This document shows, piece by piece, positions 1 to 9,464 of a stretch of DNA of 64,000 nucleotides. The position numbers were made by a program, and so were the translations under genes. The stretch spans positions 119,421,112-119,485,111 of the forward strand of contig NC_090320.1 in NCBI RefSeq assembly GCF_040869045.1. The letters run 5' to 3'. Position 1 is the first letter of the stretch; each line of letters begins with the position of its first letter. This DNA is from Eurosta solidaginis (lineage: Eukaryota; Arthropoda; Insecta; Diptera; Tephritidae). Under the pieces are notes generated by a model that worked only from the letters and a program-made list of their open reading frames with translations, searched no databases and was not told where the DNA came from.

Positions 1-634
1 GCATATTTTTTAATTTTTCCGTCGCTTGAGAACTATGGTTAAAGTAAGTGACTATGGCACGACACTTGGTTATGAGCACAGTAACTTGTGGAACAGCTTT
101 GATGGCATCAATTACACATAAATTTAATGTGTGCGCTACACATGGGTGGTGGTGCTTCTGTAGCATTTCAATTATAGCCTTTTTAATATTAGCCCCGTTA
201 TCACTTACTACAGTAACTATTTTGTCAAAAACGGACCACTCATCAAATATTAACTTCAATTCCGTAGCTATATTTTGGGAGGTATGATTTCCTAAGATTT
301 CCTTTGTTGATAAAACTGCAGAAATCATTTTGTTATCCCGAACAAAATGACTAGTAACTGACAAAAAAGATTTTTGACTATCAGAAGTCCACATATCAGT
401 TGTAACTGAAATATGTGTTACAATGTTGAGCAAGTAATGCAGTTTCTTTCTTACTTCATTGTATTTAAAAGGTAGCATTGTATTTGATAAAACTTTTCTG
501 TTTGGCAAGGAATATAATGGCTGAAGGTTTTTTGTATATTCTACAAATCCTACATTGTCAACGATGGAAAGTGGCTGCAAGTCGTTTGTAATCATCTTTA
601 AAAGAGATTCATCAATATTATTTTTTTCTTGCTC
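1..634 (-). CDS. hAT-superfamily transposase, central core (partial)
   Basis: The minus strand is open from 634 to the window edge (about 211 codons, no stop). It carries hAT landmarks in order: an N-terminal stretch ending in LQPLSIVDNVGF, the block TTDMWTS containing the first conserved acidic residue, VVSDNGANIKKAI, and CVAHTLNL, the conserved Cys-His part of the hAT core. hAT transposases cut and paste DNA as RNase H-fold dimers and usually carry an N-terminal BED zinc finger. No BED finger lies directly upstream here: the frame runs into 129-bp satellite DNA at about 635, although BED exons occur at 5587-5749 and 8457-8619. The unbroken frame suggests little decay, but the C-terminal dimerisation region lies outside the window. 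The reading frame stays open a few codons into the satellite, so the exact junction is uncertain. Confidence 0.85.
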
Positions 635-3600
635 TGTAAGACGATATCTCGAAAAGGCGTCCACCTATAGAACTAAGGTCCACTCCCTTTTAAAATGCTC
701 ATTAACCCCTTTCATTTGATACCCATATCGTACAAACAAATTCTGGGGTCATCCCTGGTCCACCTTTATGGCGATATCTCGAAACGGCGTCCACCTATGG
801 AACTAAGGATCACTCCCTTTTAAAATACTCATTAACACCTTTAATTTGATACCCATATCGTACAAACAAATTCTAGAGTCACCCCTGGTCCACCTTTATG
901 CCGATATCTCGAAAAGGCGACCACCTATATAACTTCCACCACTCCCTTTTAAACCCCTAATTAATATCTTTAATTAGATACCCATATCGTACAAACACAT
1001 TCTAGAGTCACCCCTGGTCCACCTTTATGGCGATATCTCGAAAAGGAGTCCACCTATAGAACTAAGGCCCACTCCCTTTTAAAACCCTCACTAACACCTT
1101 TAATTTGATACCGATATCGTAAAAACACATTCTAGAGTCACCCCTGGTCCACCTTTATGGCGATATCTCGAAAAGGCGACCACCTATACAACTACCACCA
1201 CTCCCTTTTAAAATCCTCATCAATACCTTTAATTTGATACCGATATCGTACAAACACATTCTAGAGTCACCCCTGGTTCACCTTTAACACCTTTCGTTTG
1301 ATACCCATAATATACAAACGCATTCTAGAGTCACCCCTGGTCAACTTGTAAGACGATATCTCGAAAAGGCGTCCACCTATAGAACTAAGGCCCACTCCCT
1401 TTTAAAATGCTCATTAACCCCTTTCATTTGATGCCCATATCGTACAAACAAATTCTAGGGTCACCCCTGGTCCACCTTTATGGCGATATCTCGAAACGGT
1501 GTCCACCTATGGAACTAAGGATCACTCCCTTTTAAAATACTCATTAACACCTTTAATTTGATACCCATATCGTACAAACAAATTCTAGAGTCACCCCTGG
1601 TCCACCTTTATGCCGATATCTCGAAAAGGCGACCACCTATATAACTTCCACCACTCCCTTTTAAAACCCTAATTAATATCTTTAATTTGATACCCATATC
1701 GTACAAACACATTCTAGAGTCACCCCTGGTCCACCTTTATGGCGATATCTCGAAAAGGAGTCCACCTATAGAACTAAACCCCACGCCCTTTTGAGATACT
1801 CATTAACACCTTTCGTTTGATACCCATAATGTACAAACGCATTCTAGAGTCACCCCTGGTCAACTTGTAAGACGATATCTCGAAAAGGCGTCCACCTATA
1901 GAACTAAGGCCCACTCCCTTTTAAAACCCTCACTAACACCTTTAATTTGATACCGATATCGTAAAAACACATTCTAGAGTCACCCCTGGTCCACCTTTAT
2001 GGCGATATCTCGAAAAGGCGACCACCTATACAACTACCACCACTCCCTTTTAAAATCCTCATCAATACCTTTAATTTGATACCGATATCGTACAAACACA
2101 TTCTAGAGTCACCCCTGGTTCACTTGTAAGACGATATCTCGAAAAGGCGTCCACCTATAGAACTAAGGCCCACTCCCTTTTAAAATGCTCATTAACCCCT
2201 TTCATTTGATACCCATATCGTACAAACAAATTCTAGGGTCACCCTTGGTCCACCTTTATGGCGATATCTCGAAACGGCGTCCACCTATGGAACTAAGGAT
2301 CACTCCCTTTTAAAATACTCATTAACACCTTTAATTTGATACCCATATCGTACAAACAAATTCTAGAGTCACCCCTGGTCCACCTTTATGCCGATATCTC
2401 GAAAAGGCGACCACCTATATAACTTCCACCACTCTCTTTTAAACCCCTAATTAATATCTTTAATTAGATACCCATATCGTACAAACACATTCTAGAGTCA
2501 CCCCTGGTCCACCTTTATGGCTATATCTCGAAAAGGCGTCCACCTATAGAACTAAGGCCCACTCCCTTTTAAAACCCTCACTAACACCTTTAATTTGATA
2601 CCGATATCGTACAAACACATTCTAGAGTCACCCCTGGTCCACCTTTATGGCGATATCTCGAAAAGGCGACCACCTATACAACTACCACCACTCCCTTTTA
2701 AAATCCTCATCAATACCTTTAATTTGATACCGATATCGTACAAACACATTCTAGAGTCACCCCTGGTTCACCTTTATGGCGATATCTCGAAAAGGCGTCC
2801 ACCTATAGAACTAAGCCCCACGCCCTTTTGAGATACTCATTAACACCTTTCGTTTGATACCCATAATGTACAAACGCATTCTAGAGTCACCCCTGGTCAA
2901 CTTGTAAGACGATATCTCGAAAAGGCGTCCACCTATAGAACTAAGACCCACTCCCTTTTAAAATGCTCATTAACCCCTTTCATTTGATACCCATATCGTA
3001 CAAACAAATTCTAGGGTCACTCCTGGTCCACCTTTATGGCGATATCTCGAAACGGCGTCCACCTATGGAACTAAGGATCACTCCCTTTTAAAATACTCAT
3101 TAACACCTTTAATTTGATACCCATATCGTACAAACAAATTCTAGAGTCACCCCTGGTCCACCTTTATGCCGATATCTCGAAAAGGCGACCACCTATATAA
3201 CTTCCACCACTCCCTTTTAAAACCCTAATTAATATCTTTAATTAGATACCCATACCGTACAAACACATTCTAGAGTCACCCCTGGTCCACTTTTATGGCG
3301 ATATCTCGAAAAGGCGTCCACCTATAGAACTAAGCCCCACGCCCTTTTGAGATACTCATTAACACCTTTCGTTTGATACCCATAATGTACAAACGCATTC
3401 TAGAGTCACCCCTGGTCAACTTGTAAGACGATATCTCGAAAAGGCGTCCACCTATAGAACTAAGCCCCACTCCCTTTTAAAATGCTCATTAACCCCTTTC
3501 ATTTGATACCCATATCGTACAAACAAATTCTAGAGTCACCCCTGGTCCACCTTTATGCCGATATCTCGAAAAGGCGACCACCTATACAACTACCACCACT

Positions 3601-4745
3601 CCCTTTTAGAACCCTCATTAATACCTTTAATTTGATACCCATATCGTACAAACACATTCTAGATTCACCCATGGTCGACCTTTTTGGCGATATCTCGAAA
3701 AGGCGTCCACCTATAGAACTAAGACCCACTCCCTTTTAAAATACTCATTAACACCTTTAGTTTGATACCCATATTGTACAAACGCATTCTAGAGTCACCC
3801 CTGTTCCACATTTATGCCGATATCTCGAAAAGGCGACCACCTATACAACTACCACCACTCCCTTTTAAAACCCTCATTAATACCTTTAATTTGATACCCA
3901 TATCGTACAAACACATTCTAGAGTCACCCCTGGTCCACCTTTATGGCGATATCTCGAAAAGGCGTCCACGTATAGAACTAAGGCCCACTCCCTTTTAAAA
4001 TGCTCATTAACCCTTTAATTTGCTACCCATATCGTACAAACAAATTCTAGAGTCACCCCTGGTCCACCTTTATGCCGATATCTCGAAAAGGCGACCACCT
4101 ATATAACTTCCACCACTCCCTTTTAAAACCCTAATTAATATCTTTAATTAGATACCCATATCGTACAAACACATTCTAGAGTCACCCTTGGTCCACCTTT
4201 ATGGCTATACCTCGAAAAGGCGTCCACCTATAGAACTAAGGCCCACTCCCTTTTAAAACCCTCACTAATACCTTTAATTTGATACCCATATCGTACAAAC
4301 ATTTGCTAGAGTCACCCCTGGTCCACCTTTATGGCGATATCTCGAAAAGGCGTCCACCTATAGAACTAAGGCCCACTCCCTTTTAAAATACTCATTAACA
4401 CTTTTCGTTTGATACCCATATTGTAAAAACACATTCTAGAGTCACCCCTGGTCCACCTTTATGCCGATATCTCGAAAAGGCGACCACCTATACAACTTCC
4501 ACCACTCCCTTTTAAAACCCTAATTAATACCTTTAATTAGATACCCATATCGTACAAACACATTCTAGAGTCACCCCTGGTCCACCTTTATGGCGATATC
4601 TCGAAAAGGCGTCCACCTATAGAGCTAAGTCCCATTCCCTTTTGAAATACTCATTAACACCTTTCGTTTGATACCCATATTGTAAAAACGCATTCTAGTG
4701 TCACCCCTGGTCCACCTTTATGCCGATATCTCGAAAACCACCACC
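635..4745 (+). repeat. 129-bp tandem satellite array (left)
   Basis: About 32 tandem monomers of 129-130 bp. Recurrent landmarks are GATATCTCGAAAAGGCG, CACTCCCTTTTAAAA, TTTGATACCCATATCGTAC and ATTCTAGAGTCACCCCTGG. At least three monomer types alternate: one reading CCTATAGAACTAAGGCCCAC, one reading CCTATACAACTACCACCAC, and one whose boundary reads CAACTTGTAAGACG instead of CACCTTTATGGCG. The third type recurs at 635, 1347, 1866, 2125, 2903 and 3422. The spacings are close to multiples of the monomer, apart from 712, which includes a half-monomer deletion. This indicates a higher-order repeat. Because 129 is 43 codons, short open frames run through the array (for example 3482-3739); these are repeat by-products, not genes. 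Confidence 0.95.
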
Positions 4746-4794
4746 ACTCCCTTTTAAAACCTTCACAACCAACCTTTGCTGTGAACGGTCGTGT

Positions 4795-5134
4795 TTTTTA
4801 ATCGTTCTATCTTTCAGTCTTTGTTTATCTAAGTTTTTTTTTAACTTATTTGCTTATTATGTCTTTTTGTTCTAAGTGTGCTGCTCAGTGCTTTGGTGCA
4901 AAGAAAAAATTAGTGAATTATTAACCAGCCTGGACAATTTAAATGAATTCCTAAATTCAATACTAGAAAAATGACAATAGTATTAATAATAATGCGAATA
5001 AAAACCAAAACAAGAAAAGCACCAGATTAACCCGTTCTAAAGCAAAAGAGAGTTCGACTAGTCTCTCAGTGAGCAACGCGAAAGGTTCTCCGCTGCCTAC
5101 CGTTCTTGATGTGTAAGCTGTGGATGCTGTTGAC
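4795..5134 (+). pseudogene. Non-LTR retrotransposon ORF1 5' fragment (left arm)
   Basis: An ATG at 4859 opens a short Cys-rich peptide beginning MSFCSKCAAQCFGAKKKL. It resembles the start of the PHD-like ORF1 of CR1/Jockey-type non-LTR elements. The frame breaks within about 22 codons. It is partly recoverable later as a Ser/Thr/Lys-rich stretch up to 5110. The fragment ends at 5134, exactly where the hAT-like terminus starts, so the hAT element appears to have inserted into it. An identical mirror copy lies at 9071-9410 on the minus strand. The family assignment is tentative. Confidence 0.45.
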
Positions 5135-5207
5135 TAGTGTTGGGAACTATCGAATGAAAACTATCGAGTTATTCGATAGTTCACTAATTTTCATTCATTC
5201 GATAGTC

Positions 5208-5445
5208 ATTTGAAATTCGTTCATTACTATTTTTTCGAATTACTAGTTTTAGGTATGAATGATTCGTTCACTACTATTTTTTCGAGTTACTAGTTTTAGT
5301 TATGAATGATTCGTTCATGACTATTTTTTCGAATTACTAGTTTTAGGTATGAATGATTCGTTCATTACTATTTTATCGAACTACTAGTTTTTGGTATGAA
5401 TGATACGCTCATTACTATTTCTTCGAATCGTTCGTTCTATTTTAA
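5208..5445 (+). repeat. 47-bp subterminal tandem repeats of the hAT element
   Basis: About five degenerate copies of a 47-bp unit with the core TACTAGTTTTAGGTATGAAT and GATTCGTTCATTACTATT. Successive GATWCG motifs start at 5261, 5308, 5355 and 5402, exactly 47 apart. Subterminal repeats of this kind are usual transposase-binding arrays in hAT elements, and that role is inferred here. A mirror copy lies at about 8760-8998. Confidence 0.8.
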
Positions 5446-5586
5446 TTTTTGCTGTGCATATATCAGTGTTAAAAAGATATTAAAATAAATTTAGCATACG
5501 TCAACCTAATCGACAAAGGTTTTAAGCGTGGTAATTAATTAATATTTTTAACTGAGGAAGTGATTTTAACGATTTCATTTGTGTAG

Positions 5587-5749
5587 ATATTTATAATGCG
5601 GCCTGGATTGAAGAGATCTTCCGTTTAGGAGTTTTTACCAAAAATGGCAATGAAGTTAAATGCCATATATGCAAAAAAAATTTTAAATTTTCTGGCAACA
5701 CATCAAATTTAAATGACCGTCTTCCTCAGAACCATGGTGGAATAACCAG
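5587..5749 (+). CDS. BED-type zinc-finger exon of hAT transposase (left arm)
   Basis: One frame is open across 5588-5749 and reads AAWIEEIFRLGVF, then VKCHICKKNFKFSGNTSNL and LPQNHGGITR. This matches the N-terminal BED zinc finger of hAT transposases: the Cys pair is present, and the C-terminal ligand region retains NHGG in place of the usual H-x(3-5)-H. It is preceded by TTTCATTTGTGTAG, an acceptor-like site, and followed by CAG/GTGAAGTAAG, a good donor. It may therefore be a true internal exon of about 163 bp. The finger would bind the transposon ends. The apparently missing first ligand histidine (RLPQNH instead of HLxxxH) suggests decay or divergence. Confidence 0.6.
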
Positions 5750-6371
5750 GTGAAGTAAGCCGTCAATTGTCTAGCTCTAAATTCTTCTTTGTTCTATCAT
5801 TCGGCTATCTTAAAATTTTTCACCAATATTGTCCCCGAAAAATGTGGTTTTTTTGCATTTTTCAGGAGTGAAATATGGTAGTTTTAGTCCTTTTTTCATC
5901 TAAACCAGTAGGTGAATATCGATGGACCTTTACCGGATTTAATTACAGAGATTCATATTTGGGTATCTTTGGTGAGGGCTTCCATAAGTAAGGTCGTGCT
6001 TAACTATTGCGTTTATATTATTGATGTTTCCATCATATAAGTATGTTTAATTTGTTCCAAAAAAATTTGAAACAGGTCTTTGTTAAAACAAACTATTTGA
6101 ATTCGCGTCATATCCAACAAGGATTTTCGCCTGTGCAGCGCTACTGAAGACTTTCGAAAAATGTGCAAGAACAACAAAACTATCGTATTACACCTTATTT
6201 ATGTAAACACTTCGCTAAAACAATGGATTTCTAAATACAATTACGAAAAAATTGTTACTCACTATGTTTGTTTTGGCCTAAAAATTAGACCACTATGATA
6301 AGAAGAATGTTGCTGTTATGGATTGTAAATTAGAATATATGAATCCGACTCGCTTCGAATAGCACCTTCTG

Positions 6372-7834
6372 GTTCTAGGCCGACTCCTATTATATCCCCT
6401 GACATATTTTAGTAAATAATAACTTGGGACCATTAGTAATACATCATGAATTAACTGTCAAGAGCTTATGGAAGATCTTCTGATCAAGTTTGTATGATAT
6501 ATTAAAAGGTCATATGTTTTACTTCCAACTCTCAATGTCAAATCAACAGAGCAGATGGAAAGAGCAATGGATTTTTAGAGATCGAAACACATTTAAAAGT
6601 ATTACGATCACTTCCAAGTGTGACTGTAAAACTTTTCATCAAACCCGAAACCCATTTAAGTGCGCAAAGTTCCTACAGTTCAACTATATAATGGATAACA
6701 CCTCTCCCACTTATGTCCGGTTTTTCGATAAAAGCTTCAACTGAAGTTGAAGTTGAGGTCAGTTTACTTTAGACGCATTCTTGAATTTTACTACTCATTG
6801 CAGTTTAAGTTTTTAATTTTATTCGATGCCTAAAGTAATACAAGTTCGCACTGGTCTTGTGTATCCCTTTTGTATTGGCATTAGGTTGCACTGATATGCT
6901 GAAAAAGAAACAGTCTGTAATGGCTTTCGTAGCAAGGCATTTGTTTTTCTACTCCTACTTTTCCAAAGCGGGTAAACATTTTACCCTCTTCTGACCGTTG
7001 AAAATACATCCCTACCGTTTCAGATAGCGTACACCTTCTATCTCTTTTTATTTACTTCACCTGGTGATTCCACCATGCTCAGAACATAGTAATCTAACTT
7101 CAGGAGAAATAGCGCCAGTAATTGCAGAAGAGGAACGTAGTTCCACTTCTCTTTCGTCAACTACTGCAGGGAGTGCAGCGCGCAGTTCGTTAACAGTACC
7201 TACCGAAGACATTTCCAATAGTGGATGTTTGAGAAGGACTGTTCAAACAAAATTTTTTGTTACCAGCACATCGTAAGCTTATTTTTCTGCAATCATCAAG
7301 ATCGGTGCTTCTTCTTAAGCACATCAGATACCGCTCGCTAACCTATGAGCGCCAATTCTTTGTTACTGCAATACGTCTTTGGAACTCGCTACCTAGTAGT
7401 CTTCGACTCTTAAGTAGTGCTCTGCACTTCAGAAAAGAGCTAACATCATTTTTTAACGACTCTTAAACTGGATCTCAAATTGTTGTTGTTAAAATGTTCA
7501 TTTCTAAGTCCTTTTCCTTTCTCTGTGTCTTCTTTCTTTATTTGTTAAATACTATTCAATCTATAACCAGCCAAAGGTTGTCATCACTACTGCTGTCTTT
7601 TAATATTTATTAACTACTTTTCTTTAGTTTTAAGATTTACATTTACATACATAAATATTTCACTATTGTCCGTTATATTTAATTTAATTTGATTAATCTA
7701 ATTTATTATTATAAATGTTCAATTTTTATAGCTCATGCTATTCATGACTAGCACTGTTAAATAATTTGTCAAAATTGTTGTGCTAGGAACAAATTTTCAA
7801 ATAAATACATACATACATACACACGTTCTGAGAG
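6372..7834 (+). other. Unique spacer between the palindrome arms
   Basis: This 1.46 kb is not mirrored. 6372-7045 is AT-rich DNA without a recognisable gene; an 84-codon frame at 6490-6744 has no family features I know. Near 7046-7075 there is a short inverted copy of the BED-exon donor region (CACCTGGTGATTCCACCATG). It is followed by an open Ser/Thr/Glu-rich stretch (about 7064-7240) that could be the linker after the BED finger of a hAT transposase. From about 7245 a non-LTR 3' end follows. A unique spacer argues against a simple read-through sequencing artefact. Confidence 0.7.
7245..7834 (+). pseudogene. Non-LTR retrotransposon 3' end in the palindrome spacer
   Basis: The frame ending at 7466 has the usual C-terminal tail of Jockey/CR1-type ORF2 proteins: RYRSLTYERQFFVTAIRLWN, SLPSSLR and a final RKELTSFF. 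An AT-rich 3' UTR of about 340 bp follows and ends in a (TACA)n tail at 7806-7823. Endonuclease and most of the reverse transcriptase are missing, so this is a strongly 5'-truncated insertion. It sits exactly at the right edge of the spacer and probably inserted after the palindrome formed, since it is not duplicated. Confidence 0.75.
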
Positions 7835-8456
7835 CAGAAGGTGCTATTCGAAGCGAGCCGGATTCATATATTCTAATTTACAATCCATAACAGCAACATT
7901 CTTCTTATCATAGTGGTCTAATTTTTAGGCCAAAACAAACATAGTGAGTAACAATTTTTCGTAATTGTATTTAGAAATCCATTGTTTTAGCGAAGTGTTT
8001 ACATAAATAAGGTGTAATACGATAGTTTTGTTGTTCTTGCACATTTTTCGAAAGTCTTCAGTAGCGCTGCACAGGCGAAAATCCTTGTTGGATATGACGC
8101 GAATTCAAATAGTTTGTTTTAACAAAGACCTGTTTCAAATTTTTTTGGAACAAATTAAACATACTTATATGATGGAAACATCAATAATATAAACGCAATA
8201 GTTAAGCACGACCTTACTTATGGAAGCCCTCACCAAAGATACCCAAATATGAATCTCTGTAATTAAATCCGGTAAAGGTCCATCGATATTCACCTACTGG
8301 TTTAGATGAAAAAAGGACTAAAACTACCATATTTCACTCCTGAAAAATGCAAAAAAACCACATTTTTCGGGGACAATATTGGTGAAAAATTTTAAGATAG
8401 CCGAATGATAGAACAAAGAAGAATTTAGAGCTAGACAATTGACGGCTTACTTCACC

Positions 8457-8619
8457 TGGTTATTCCACCATGGTTCTGAGGAAGACGGTCATTTAAATTT
8501 GATGTGTTGCCAGAAAATTTAAAATTTTTTTTGCATATATGGCATTTAACTTCATTGCCATTTTTGGTAAAAACTCCTAAACGGAAGATCTCTTCAATCC
8601 AGGCCGCATTATAAATATC
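8457..8619 (-). CDS. BED-type zinc-finger exon of hAT transposase (right arm)
   Basis: Mirror of 5587-5749 with the same coding content and the same splice-like borders on the minus strand. This copy lies on the same strand as the hAT core at 1-634 and upstream of it. It could therefore be the original first coding exon of that element, with the palindrome DNA lying between them. That link is an inference. Confidence 0.6.
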
Positions 8620-8759
8620 TACACAAATGAAATCGTTAAAATCACTTCCTCAGTTAAAAATATTAATTAATTACCACGCTTAAAACCTTTGTCGATTAGG
8701 TTGACGTATGCTAAATTTATTTTAATATCTTTTTAACACTGATATATGCACAGCAAAAA

Positions 8760-8998
8760 TTAAAATAGAACGAACGATTCGAAGAAATAGTAATGAGCGT
8801 ATCATTCATACCAAAAACTAGTAGTTCGATAAAATAGTAATGAACGAATCATTCATACCTAAAACTAGTAATTCGAAAAAATAGTCATGAACGAATCATT
8901 CATAACTAAAACTAGTAACTCGAAAAAATAGTAGTGAACGAATCATTCATACCTAAAACTAGTAATTCGAAAAAATAGTAATGAACGAATTTCAAATG
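8760..8998 (-). repeat. 47-bp hAT subterminal repeats (right arm)
   Basis: Mirror copy of 5208-5445 with the same GAACGAATCATTCAT cores spaced 47 bp apart, read on the opposite strand. Confidence 0.8.
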
Positions 8999-9070
8999 AC
9001 TATCGAATGAATGAAAATTAGTGAACTATCGAATAACTCGATAGTTTTCATTCGATAGTTCCCAACACTA

Positions 9071-9410
9071 GTCAACAGCATCCACAGCTTACACATCAAG
9101 AACGGTAGGCAGCGGAGAACCTTTCGCGTTGCTCACTGAGAGACTAGTCGAACTCTCTTTTGCTTTAGAACGGGTTAATCTGGTGCTTTTCTTGTTTTGG
9201 TTTTTATTCGCATTATTATTAATACTATTGTCATTTTTCTAGTATTGAATTTAGGAATTCATTTAAATTGTCCAGGCTGGTTAATAATTCACTAATTTTT
9301 TCTTTGCACCAAAGCACTGAGCAGCACACTTAGAACAAAAAGACATAATAAGCAAATAAGTTAAAAAAAAACTTAGATAAACAAAGACTGAAAGATAGAA
9401 CGATTAAAAA
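9071..9410 (-). pseudogene. Non-LTR ORF1 5' fragment (right arm)
   Basis: Mirror of 4795-5134. The start codon lies on the minus strand near 9346. The same early stop codons are present, which supports a recent common origin of the arms. Confidence 0.45.
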
Positions 9411-9464
9411 ACACGACCGTTCACAGCAAAGGTTGGTTGTGAAGGTTTTAAAAGGGAGTGGTGG

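Larger units (their letters stand above)
635..6371 (+). repeat. Left arm of a giant inverted repeat
   Basis: This segment reappears in reverse complement at 7835-13304. Matching points add up to about 14205 over the inner 3.7 kb of the arm, for example 5135 with 9070 and 6371 with 7835. The arm consists of satellite DNA (635-4745), a non-LTR ORF1 fragment, a hAT 5' end with 47-bp tandem repeats and a BED exon, and about 600 bp of unassigned sequence. The two arms share single-base variants and one odd deletion junction (1281 and 12656), so they are copies of one another and not independent arrays. The visible differences are a 7-bp deletion in the right arm near 11051, about two extra satellite monomers in the left arm, and scattered single-base changes. 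Confidence 0.9.
5135..6371 (+). mobile_element. hAT element 5' end, left-arm copy
   Basis: The segment begins TAGTGTTGGGAACTATCG, which fits the hAT terminal pattern (5-bp YARNG start followed by GGG). A subterminal block rich in ATCGA/CATTCGA motifs and 47-bp repeats follows, then a BED zinc-finger exon at 5587-5749. The element is cut at the palindrome spacer (6371), so no 3' terminus is present in this arm. The flank before the terminus is GCTGTTGAC, and the mirror copy at 7835-9070 has the same flank reversed. This shows that the duplication included DNA outside the hAT element. Confidence 0.65.

Noticed and set aside
48..287. Plus-strand frame of 79 codons
   Set aside because: Antisense shadow of the hAT transposase core, which has clear family motifs on the minus strand.
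2595..3998. Open frames of 78-85 codons (2595-2831, 3482-3739, 3762-3998 and mirror frames 10207-11603) as small protein genes
   Set aside because: They are the 43-codon translation of the 129-bp satellite and begin and end at random within monomers; nothing suggests expression.
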